Positions 1 to 5,283 of a DNA stretch of 9,911 nucleotides are shown here, one piece after another (within the stretch, counting starts at the first letter, position 1; every line of letters starts with the position of its first letter). A program made the position numbers and the translations under genes. The notes beneath the pieces are model-generated. The model ran no database searches. It was not told where the DNA came from and saw nothing but the letters and a program-made list of their open reading frames with translations. The stretch lies in the NCBI GenBank assembly GCA_934370915.1, contig CAKRNI010000085.1:1-9911 (forward strand), read 5' to 3'. This stretch comes from an uncultured Lachnospiraceae bacterium. Its GTDB lineage: Bacteria > Bacillota > Clostridia > Lachnospirales > Lachnospiraceae.

Positions 1-174
1 GTTTAGCCAAGGCGAGTGATTTGACGTTTACAACAGAAGTTGTCGGGCATGCTGCCATTTCTTTGCCTGTAAACGCCGGAAACTGGCGGAAACATCAGAC
101 AACTTTCTGCATATTTCTGTAACAAATGACAAAAAATGTCAGAAACCAAACGAAAAGATGGTGATAATTGTCGA
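1..174. other. Intergenic region with inverted repeats upstream of the HPr-like gene
   Basis: No convincing gene is seen here. One plus-strand frame is open from base 3 to a TAA at 120-122 (39 codons), but the peptide is not recognisable, so it may or may not be the tail of an upstream gene. The stretch holds several inverted repeats: ACAAC/GTTGT at 30-34 and 39-43, CGCC/GGCG at 74-77 and 85-88, CGTTTACA/TGTAAACG at 25-32 and 68-75, and TGACA-N5-TGTCA at 127-141. None is followed by a T tract, so none looks like a terminator. Operator function is possible but unproven. Confidence 0.5.
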
Positions 175-203
175 TTGACGCTCGAATTTGAATGTGGTAT
201 AAA
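175..203 (+). promoter_or_regulatory. Sigma-A promoter of the HPr-like gene, extended -10
   Basis: The -35 is TTGACG (175-180) and the -10 is TATAAA (198-203), with an ideal 17-bp spacer. A TG dinucleotide at 195-196, one base before the -10, makes it an extended -10. Transcription should start near 210, giving a 5' leader of about 95 nt. This is one of the best promoter matches in the window and suggests strong expression of the small downstream gene. Confidence 0.85.
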
Positions 204-207
204 TGTA

Positions 208-247
208 GAATCGTAAATACGTGAAGGTTTACGAAGGATTACGATTC
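208..247 (+). repeat. Inverted repeat with alternative stems at the transcript start
   Basis: GAATCGTAA (208-216) is perfectly complementary to TTACGATTC (239-247). Its inner part TCGTAAA (211-217) can instead pair with TTTACGA (228-234). The two stems cannot form together. The repeat begins at about the predicted transcription start, so it could be an operator overlapping the start or a structured 5' leader. There is no T tract after either stem, so a simple attenuator is not supported. Confidence 0.6.
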
Positions 248-306
248 GCAAAAAGGTAAAGGGTATTTGACATCTGAGGGTTTAACAAAAAAGGAGTTTG
301 AGAGTC

Positions 307-549
307 ATGATGAAACAGAAGAAAGTAAAATTTGTATCCGCAGACGAGGCAAAGGAGTTTGTAAGGATTGCAGGCGGCTGCGATTTTGATGTAAATGTGT
401 TTTATAACCGCATGATCATTGATGCGAAGTCCCTTCTCGGAGTGCTGAGCCTTGATCTGACAAAGATCCTCACCGTTGAGTTTGACGGCGAGAACGCACC
501 GTTTGAGGAGTTTCTTGAGAGAAAGAATCCGATGAACGCAGTAGCGTAA
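307..549 (+). CDS. HPr-family protein lacking the phosphocarrier histidine (Crh-like)
   Basis: This 80-residue protein has the length and pattern of the HPr/Crh fold. The best landmark is residues 41-49, KSLLGVLSL, which matches the Ser46 segment of Bacillus HPr (KSIMGVMSL). Ser42 would be the site for HPr kinase/phosphorylase. The preceding DVNVFYN (28-34) also aligns with HPr (DVNLEYN). The active-site loop of true HPr, with His15 and Arg17, is not conserved: by ungapped alignment Ser11 stands where His15 should be and Asp13 where Arg17 should be. It is therefore unlikely to carry phosphate in the PTS and more likely regulatory, as Crh is in Bacillus (family knowledge plus inference). The start at 307 is chosen because AAGGAG (291-296) lies 10 nt upstream; an in-frame TTG at 298 is too close to that site. 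It is monocistronic, with its own promoter and terminator. Confidence 0.82.
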   Translation: MMKQKKVKFVSADEAKEFVRIAGGCDFDVNVFYNRMIIDAKSLLGVLSLDLTKILTVEFDGENAPFEEFLERKNPMNAVA

Positions 550-573
550 GAATATACATAAGGATAAGGAGAG

Positions 574-612
574 GCAGCGGCTGTATGAAAAATATGGCTG
601 GCTGCTTTTTTT
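574..612 (+). terminator. Intrinsic terminator of the HPr-like gene
   Basis: GCAGC (574-578) pairs with GCTGC (601-605). The stem extends by GGC/GCT across one bulged G, and seven T residues follow at 606-612. It sits 25 bp after the stop codon. The loop is long and the stem modest, but the T tract is good. Confidence 0.65.
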
Positions 613-640
613 GTAACAGGAAATTCCCTGTTGCAAAAAG
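607..640 (+). repeat. Second hairpin that absorbs the terminator T tract
   Basis: AACAGG (615-620) and CCTGTT (627-632) form a perfect inverted repeat. With U-G wobbles the stem extends outward to 607/640, because the terminator T tract pairs with the A run at 635-639. In RNA this would be a stem of about 14 bp with a 6-nt loop, directly abutting the terminator stem. It may cap or stabilise read-through transcripts, or its core may be a DNA operator. Function is inferred only. Confidence 0.5.
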
Positions 641-834
641 ACAAATGTACCATATCACATCCTTTTTAACGAGGAGAGTGTTTCAAGAGAGCTGCAAAGG
701 ATGCATCGCTTTACAGGGAATACTAAAAATGCTATACTTGCGTGAGCGATAAGGGATTAATGTAACCAGGAGAAAGAAGCAGGTAATGTGCAGACAGAAC
801 ACATGATCGGGTTTCTGCGGGAAAGGAGCGCGCC
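641..834 (+). promoter_or_regulatory. Sigma-A promoter and leader of the nuclease-helicase gene
   Basis: The -35 TTTACA (710-715) and -10 TATACT (733-738) are separated by exactly 17 bp. The leader is about 90 nt and contains a possible stem GCAGA/TCTGC (790-794 and 814-818) just before the ribosome binding site AAAGGAG (822-828). A six-codon ATG frame at 786-806 has no clear ribosome binding site of its own. No LexA-type box (GAAC-N4-GTTC) is seen in this region. I found nothing else in 641-709. Confidence 0.78.
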
Positions 835-3201
835 ATGAACGAAGAAAACAGAAAAGAGATCCGTATTTCAGTCCGGAATCTTGTGGAGTTTGTGCTGCGC
901 TCCGGGGACATCGATAACCGCAGGTCGGTAAGTGCCCAGAAGGATGCGATGATGGCTGGCGGACGGATCCACAGAAAGATTCAAAAGAGGATGGGATCCG
1001 GGTACCGTGCGGAGGTGCCTTTAAAACATGAGGTCCGGGATGAGGAGCAGGAGATCACGCTGCTCGTGGAGGGACGTGCCGACGGGATCTTTACGGAAAA
1101 CGGCATCTCCGTGATCGATGAGATCAAAGGCATGTACACGGATGTTTCGCGGCTGGAAGCGCCCATCGAAATACACCTCGCCCAGGCGATGTGTTACGGA
1201 TATTTCTACTGCTGTGATAAGGATCTTGACGGGATCCGTCTTCAGATGACCTACTGTAACCTTGAGACGGAGGAGATCAAACGGTTCCAGACGGACCGCT
1301 CGAGGGAAGAACTGGAAATCTGGTTTTCCGGTGTTGTCCACGAGTATTTGAAGTGGGCGAGATATCTTTGTCATCACGAACTGACCCGTGATGCGTCGAT
1401 CCGGCAGCTGGAATTTCCGTTTCCGTACCGTGCCGGGCAGCGGGATCTTGTAGTGTCTGTCTACCGGACAGTAAGCCGGAAAAAACGTCTGTTCATTCAG
1501 GCGCCCACAGGAATCGGAAAAACGCTCTCCACGGTGTTCCCTGCGGTCCGGGCCATCGGGGAAGGAAAGGGAGATAAGCTGTTTTATCTCACCGCAAAGA
1601 CTGTGACGAGGACCGTGGCGGAGGAGGCGTTCCGGATTCTGAGAGACCAAGGTCTGATCTTTACGTCCGTGACGATCACGGCGAAGGAGAAGCTTTGTCC
1701 CATGGACGAGTGCGAGTGCAACCCGGACGCGTGTCCCTATGCAAAGGGGCATTTCGACCGGGTCAACGAGGCTGTGTTTGACATTCTTCACCTGGAACAG
1801 GAGATGACCAGAGAGAAGATCCTTCAGTACGCGGAAAAATATAAGGTCTGCCCTTTCGAGTACTGCCTTGATATTTCCAGCTGGACCGACGGGATCATCT
1901 GTGACTACAATTATGTGTTCGACCCGAATGTGCGGCTGAAACGGTACTTTGCGGATGGGCAGAAAGGTGATTACCTCTTTCTCGTGGATGAGGCCCACAA
2001 TCTGGTGGCCAGAGCGCGAGAGATGTACAGCGCCGAGCTAAAGAAAGAAGATATCCTGACCGTAAAGCGTCTTATAAAGAACAAAGCACCACGCCTCGAG
2101 CGGGATCTGGAAAGATGCAGCCGGGCCATGCTGGAACTGAAACGGGAGTGCGAGACCTGGCAGCTGCTTTCGGAGGTTACGTCCGTTGCGGCGCCGGCGA
2201 TGGCGGTATTCTCTGATCTGGAAGCCTTTCTGGAAGACTTTCCGGAGTTTGAGGGACGAGATACGGTCCTTGACTTTTACTTTGGCCTCCGGGATTTTTT
2301 GAATGTGTACGAACTTCTGGACGACCATTACCGGATCTATGCGGAGAATGTGGGAGTCTCTTCCTTTAAAATAAGGCTTTTCTGTGTGGACCCGTCGGCG
2401 AATCTCTCCCTCTGCATGTCACAGGGAAACAGCACGATCCTGTTCTCGGCAACGATGCTGCCGATCCGGTACTACAAGACGCTGCTCTCCGGAAATGAGG
2501 ATGACTATGCGGTCTATGCGAATTCACCGTTCGAGGAGGAAAAACGTCTCCTCATGGTGGCAACGGACGTCAGCAGCCGCTATTCCAGAAGAAATGAAAG
2601 CGAATACCGGAAAGTTGCGGAGTATATCCGCGAGGTGGTGCGCTCAAAAAACGGCAATTATATGGTGTTTTTTCCGTCGTACCAGTATATGGAGCAGGTG
2701 GAATATGCTCTGGAGGACATGGACTTTCCGGCGGATCTTCTGGTTCAGGGACAGGGCATGAAGGAACAGGAACGTCAGAAATTTTTAGAAGAATTTGAAA
2801 AGCCCCGGGAGCATTCCCTGGCGGCGTTCTGCGTCATGGGCGGCGTGTTCTCGGAAGGAATCGACCTGAAGGAAGAACGGCTCATAGGAGCCGTGATTGT
2901 AGGGACAGGCCTGCCGATGGTCTGCGTGGAGCAGGAGGTGCTGCGCGGGTACTTCGAGGAGAAAGAAGAAGCGGGATTTGACTTTGCGTATCAGTATCCG
3001 GGAATGAATAAGGTTTTACAGGCGGCGGGCCGCGTGATCCGCACCACGGAAGATGAGGGGATTATCCTGCTTTTAGATGACAGGTTCCTAAAAAAAGAAT
3101 ATCTGGAACTGTTCCCGCGCGAATGGGAGCATTTCCAGATGGTAAACAGAAAGAACGTCGGTCAGTGCCTTTCGGACTTCTGGGAGTCGCGGGGCAGGTA
3201 G
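835..3201 (+). CDS. PD-(D/E)XK nuclease fused to DinG/XPD-family Fe-S DNA helicase
   Basis: This 788-residue protein joins two parts. Residues 1-180 carry the RecB/Cas4-like nuclease signature: His46, Asp83 in GRADG (80-84), Glu96-x-Lys98 in DEIKG (95-99), and a QxxxY motif (Gln117, Tyr121). Residues 190-788 form a superfamily 2 helicase of the DinG/XPD group: Walker A APTGIGKT (223-230), DEAH box VDEAHN (384-389), motif III FSAT (537-540), motif V region VFSEGID (671-677), and motif VI QAAGRVIR (729-736). Cysteines 288, 293, 295, 300, 339 and 344 fall between motifs Ia and II, where the 4Fe-4S cluster sits in XPD/DinG. All catalytic residues look intact. The start is supported by AAAGGAG 6 nt upstream. 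The likely role is DNA repair or processing of branched or R-loop DNA (inference). It is longer than E. coli DinG (about 716 aa) and has a different N-terminus. It is not named dinG because the fusion family is distinct. Confidence 0.88.
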   Translation: MNEENRKEIRISVRNLVEFVLRSGDIDNRRSVSAQKDAMMAGGRIHRKIQKRMGSGYRAEVPLKHEVRDEEQEITLLVEGRADGIFTENGISVIDEIKGMYTDVSRLEAPIEIHLAQAMCYGYFYCCDKDLDGIRLQMTYCNLETEEIKRFQTDRSREELEIWFSGVVHEYLKWARYLCHHELTRDASIRQLEFPFPYRAGQRDLVVSVYRTVSRKKRLFIQAPTGIGKTLSTVFPAVRAIGEGKGDKLFYLTAKTVTRTVAEEAFRILRDQGLIFTSVTITAKEKLCPMDECECNPDACPYAKGHFDRVNEAVFDILHLEQEMTREKILQYAEKYKVCPFEYCLDISSWTDGIICDYNYVFDPNVRLKRYFADGQKGDYLFLVDEAHNLVARAREMYSAELKKEDILTVKRLIKNKAPRLERDLERCSRAMLELKRECETWQLLSEVTSVAAPAMAVFSDLEAFLEDFPEFEGRDTVLDFYFGLRDFLNVYELLDDHYRIYAENVGVSSFKIRLFCVDPSANLSLCMSQGNSTILFSATMLPIRYYKTLLSGNEDDYAVYANSPFEEEKRLLMVATDVSSRYSRRNESEYRKVAEYIREVVRSKNGNYMVFFPSYQYMEQVEYALEDMDFPADLLVQGQGMKEQERQKFLEEFEKPREHSLAAFCVMGGVFSEGIDLKEERLIGAVIVGTGLPMVCVEQEVLRGYFEEKEEAGFDFAYQYPGMNKVLQAAGRVIRTTEDEGIILLLDDRFLKKEYLELFPREWEHFQMVNRKNVGQCLSDFWESRGR

Positions 3202-3274
3202 ATGGATATCCGGGCAGTCGTTTGCCAGGACAGCGCAGGAAATATGCGGGTCCGGTGAACGGCCGCTGCAGATC
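3202..3274. other. Short convergent gap with no obvious terminator
   Basis: This 73-bp gap lies between the stop codons of the helicase gene and the LysR gene, which point at each other. I see CGGCCG-type GC-rich palindromes near 3259-3265 but no stem followed by a T tract on either strand. Transcripts may run into the opposite gene. Confidence 0.45.
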
Positions 3275-4150
3275 TTACAACATATCCATGAACTGCTTCG
3301 CGGCCTGAGAGACCGGAAGGTTTTCGTTGTGGACCACAACGAGCTGGCGGACCGGAAGTGTCTCGGAAAGCTTTAAGATAAAGAGCTGTTTTTCGTCCTT
3401 CGGGATACAGAAATCCGGGACAAAAGCGATTCCGAGGCCGATGCGGGCCAGATCGATCAGAAGATCATTGCTGCTGAGCTCGATCTCCGGGACCAGATCG
3501 AGATGGGACTTCTGGAACATGGAGTGTAAAAACTCGCTTGTGGTACTCTTGCGGTCCAGCATCATGATCGGGTAATCGAGAAGCTCAGCGAGGGTGAAGG
3601 TCCTGTCCTGCAACGGAAAATGCTCAGCACTCGCAACGAAGACATCGCGGAATTCCCGGATTGCCCGGACACTGTGGGTGTTCAGGAGACCGGAGTTTGG
3701 ATAGTTGGTGATAATAAAGTCCACCTGTCCGTTCTCTAAGATACGGGCACAGTCGATCGAAGTGGAGTTCGTTACTTTAATATGAACGTTCGGGTAGAGT
3801 TTATGGAACTTATTTAAATACGGGACGAGAAAATAGCGGCAGATCGTGTCGCTGGCGGCGATCCTGAGCTGGCCGCCGTTCAGTGTGTTGGCCTCTAAGA
3901 GCTGGGTCTCGCCTTTGTGGATCAGATTCATTGCAGGTTCGATGTGTTTAAATAAGATCTCGCCTTCCGGGGTGAGCTGAACGCGCTTCGTGCTTCGGAT
4001 AAAGAGCGTCTGGCCCAGCTTTTTCTCCAGAACCTTCACAGACTGGCTGACGGCTGACTGGGAAATATAGAGGCATTTCGATGCCTCGGAAAAGCTCAGA
4101 GTTTTTGCAACGTAATAAAACACTTTATATAATTCATAGTTAATATCCAT
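3275..4150 (-). CDS. LysR-family transcriptional regulator
   Basis: This 291-residue protein has normal LysR length. Residues 1-60 form the winged helix-turn-helix; SFSEASKCLYISQSAVSQSV (19-38) is the typical recognition helix region, followed by LEKKLGQTLF (41-50) and the wing with LTPEGE (59-64). A linker helix (about 65-90) leads to a periplasmic-binding-protein-like effector domain (about 94-291), which includes a GLGIAFVPDF segment (238-247). The effector cannot be deduced. The start is firm: AGGAGG (minus strand, 4158-4163) lies 7 nt upstream. It is divergent from the sigma-like gene, with a 270-bp shared control region. LysR proteins often regulate themselves and the divergent neighbour, so that neighbour is a candidate target (inference). 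Confidence 0.93.
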   Translation of the reverse strand: MDINYELYKVFYYVAKTLSFSEASKCLYISQSAVSQSVKVLEKKLGQTLFIRSTKRVQLTPEGEILFKHIEPAMNLIHKGETQLLEANTLNGGQLRIAASDTICRYFLVPYLNKFHKLYPNVHIKVTNSTSIDCARILENGQVDFIITNYPNSGLLNTHSVRAIREFRDVFVASAEHFPLQDRTFTLAELLDYPIMMLDRKSTTSEFLHSMFQKSHLDLVPEIELSSNDLLIDLARIGLGIAFVPDFCIPKDEKQLFILKLSETLPVRQLVVVHNENLPVSQAAKQFMDML

Positions 4151-4177
4151 TATTAGTCCTCCTAATGAAACAAGGCC

Positions 4178-4206
4178 ATTTTATCACAGGAACCGGGATT
4201 TGAAAA
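4178..4206 (-). promoter_or_regulatory. Candidate promoter of the LysR gene
   Basis: Read on the minus strand, TTTTCA (4201-4206) and TAAAAT (4178-4183) are 17 bp apart, and TGA directly before the -10 gives an extended -10. The start would be near 4171, leaving a leader of about 20 nt with the ribosome binding site. The -35 is only a partial match. Confidence 0.5.
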
Positions 4207-4231
4207 GAGGAAAAAACGAGAAAGTGTGGTT

Positions 4232-4265
4232 TTGTCTGGAAGCCGGGTGGAAAATATGGTATGAT
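4232..4265 (+). promoter_or_regulatory. Candidate promoter of the sigma-like gene, extended -10
   Basis: TATGAT (4260-4265) is preceded by TGG, forming an extended -10. TTGTCT (4232-4237) is 17 bp from an overlapping TATGGT (4255-4260) but 22 bp from TATGAT, so the extended -10 may act largely without a -35. The promoter lies back to back with the LysR promoter, about 25 bp between the -35 regions. The implied leader is about 150 nt. Confidence 0.5.
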
Positions 4266-4420
4266 TACGGAAAGATGGCTGATCCGGGAAACCCTGTTAA
4301 AATGAATAATGCAGGAAGAAATGGTCTCCGGATCCCCCAGAAAAAATGACATGAAAAATAAGTTGAGAGAGGGTAATTGTGAAAGGACAGAACAGTTACC
4401 GGAGAGGATCATAGAAAAAT
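4266..4420 (+). promoter_or_regulatory. Long leader of the sigma-like gene with SD-adjacent hairpin
   Basis: GGTAATTGT (4372-4380) and ACAGTTACC (4392-4400) form a 9-bp stem with one U-G wobble and an 11-nt loop. It ends exactly at the purine-rich site GGAGAGG (4401-4407), which is 13 nt before the ATG and thus a little far. The loop itself contains AAAGGA (4382-4387). A second, distant inverted repeat is GATCCGG/CCGGATC (4281-4287 and 4328-4334). The structures suggest translational control or an operator, but this is not shown. Confidence 0.45.
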
Positions 4421-5032
4421 ATGGCAGAAAAAATGAGATATGAGAATGAAAATGAAAACGCGAAGATCGACGACGAGTTCAACAACTCTGAGGATGATTT
4501 AAGTGCGGAGGACATCTACCGCGTATATATGGAGGAGATCGCGGCGATCCCGCCCTGCAGTGAGGCGGAGAACGAGAAGCTTCTCGGCGAGATCCGGAAC
4601 GGAAACAAGGCGGCGAGAGAGCGCCTCATCGAGGGCAACCTAAAGAACGCCCTGTTCTTCGTTCAGGATTACATCAATAAAGGCGTTCCGATGGCGGACC
4701 TGATTCAGGAAGCAAGTCTGGAGCTCATGATGCTGGCGGATGAAGGATTCGAGGGCAGTTTTGAAAAACTTCTGGAGAGCCGGATCCGTGTCCGCATGGA
4801 GGAGATCATCAACGACCAGAAAAAGGAAGCGGATATCGAGGAGGAGATGTTAGCCCGCGTCAATGTCCTTCAGGAGGTATCGAAATCTATGGCGGAGGAG
4901 CTTGGACGGGAAGCAAAGCTTTCCGAGCTCGCGGAGCGCATGAAGATGACCGAGGATGAGGTCCGGGAGATCATGAAGGTGACCATGGACGCGCTCAGCA
5001 TGAGTAAGATCAACCAGAGCTTACAGAGTTAA
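4421..5032 (+). CDS. Sigma-70-like protein without region 4 and with degenerate regions 2.3-2.4
   Basis: This 203-residue acidic protein aligns by eye with primary sigma factors. Residues 29-60 resemble region 1.2 (DIYRVYMEEIAAIPP, 31-45). Residues 63-110 match regions 2.1-2.2, the core RNA polymerase contact: ERLIEGNLKNALFFVQDYI (67-85), then VPMADLIQEASLELM (89-103), which corresponds to LPFLDLIQEGNIGLM in RpoD. Residues 111-145 correspond to regions 2.3-2.4 but are shorter, and the aromatic residues used for -10 melting (YATWW in RpoD) are gone, replaced by charged residues. Residues 146-193 match region 3: LGREAKLSELAERM (161-174) and MTEDEVREIMK (176-186). The protein then ends, with no region 4 for -35 binding. 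It could bind core RNA polymerase without reading a promoter, so a modulator or sigma competitor is possible (inference). The first ATG is chosen; an ATG at 4433 has no better ribosome binding site. Confidence 0.75.
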   Translation: MAEKMRYENENENAKIDDEFNNSEDDLSAEDIYRVYMEEIAAIPPCSEAENEKLLGEIRNGNKAARERLIEGNLKNALFFVQDYINKGVPMADLIQEASLELMMLADEGFEGSFEKLLESRIRVRMEEIINDQKKEADIEEEMLARVNVLQEVSKSMAEELGREAKLSELAERMKMTEDEVREIMKVTMDALSMSKINQSLQS

Positions 5033-5152
5033 GATTCAGCAGACAGAAAGCCTTGAAGGCTGTATGGTGTGGAATTAGTTCTGACACCAGGAAATGAAAA
5101 TTCAGATCAGGGCGTGACCCTTTTATGGGACACGGCAGGTCCTGCGGAAACC
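5033..5152 (+). repeat. Hairpin cluster after the sigma-like gene
   Basis: Several short inverted repeats follow each other: AGCC/GGCT (5049-5052 and 5058-5061), TGGTGT/ACACCA (5065-5070 and 5084-5089, with an inner GAA/TTC), AGGG/CCCT (5109-5112 and 5118-5121, followed by TTT), and GCAGG/CCTGC (5135-5139 and 5141-5145). Only AGGG/CCCT has a short T run, so termination of the sigma-like transcript is possible but weak. I see no tRNA and no known riboswitch core. The cluster lies upstream of the predicted purL promoter, so it is not part of the purL leader. Confidence 0.4.
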
Positions 5153-5157
5153 TAAAG

Positions 5158-5232
5158 ATATATTTATAAGAATTAATAATAAAATAAATTAAATATATTA
5201 ACTTTACTAATCACACAAACCTGTGCTATGAT
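5158..5232 (+). promoter_or_regulatory. purL promoter with UP-element-like A/T tract
   Basis: TATGAT (5227-5232) is preceded by TGC, an extended -10. TTTACT (5203-5208) lies 18 bp upstream as the -35. From 5158 to 5201 there is a single G and no C; 5171-5201 is pure A/T, ending directly before the -35. This is where the alpha-subunit UP element binds. Transcription should start near 5239, giving a leader of about 45 nt. No purine riboswitch or clear PurR box is seen. Confidence 0.68.
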
Positions 5233-5283
5233 TAAGGCAAAATGAAAACCATCTGACAAAGCCGTTTTCCAGGAGGAGAGACT

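Noticed and set aside
3..251. 82-codon minus-strand open frame
   Set aside because: It overlaps the clear plus-strand promoter and inverted repeats, has no recognisable protein features, and no good ribosome binding site.
298..306. TTG start for the HPr-like protein
   Set aside because: It lies only one base after the AAGGAG sequence, so a ribosome could not use that site; ATG at 307 has proper spacing.
795..814. LexA (SOS) box before the helicase gene
   Set aside because: GAAC and GTTT occur near each other but with wrong spacing and sequence for the Gram-positive GAAC-N4-GTTC box.
1021..1180. The N-terminal nuclease of the helicase as a CRISPR Cas4
   Set aside because: The motifs belong to the wider RecB-like PD-(D/E)XK group, the domain is fused to a helicase, it lacks the Cas4 C-terminal cysteine cluster, and no CRISPR locus is present.
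1021..1998. 325-codon minus-strand open frame inside the helicase gene
   Set aside because: It lies wholly opposite well-supported helicase motifs, and its product has no recognisable domain. It is a shadow of codon bias.
5033..5283. Purine, PRPP or guanidine riboswitch before purL
   Set aside because: I could not find the conserved core of any of these, and the predicted promoter leaves a leader of only about 45 nt.
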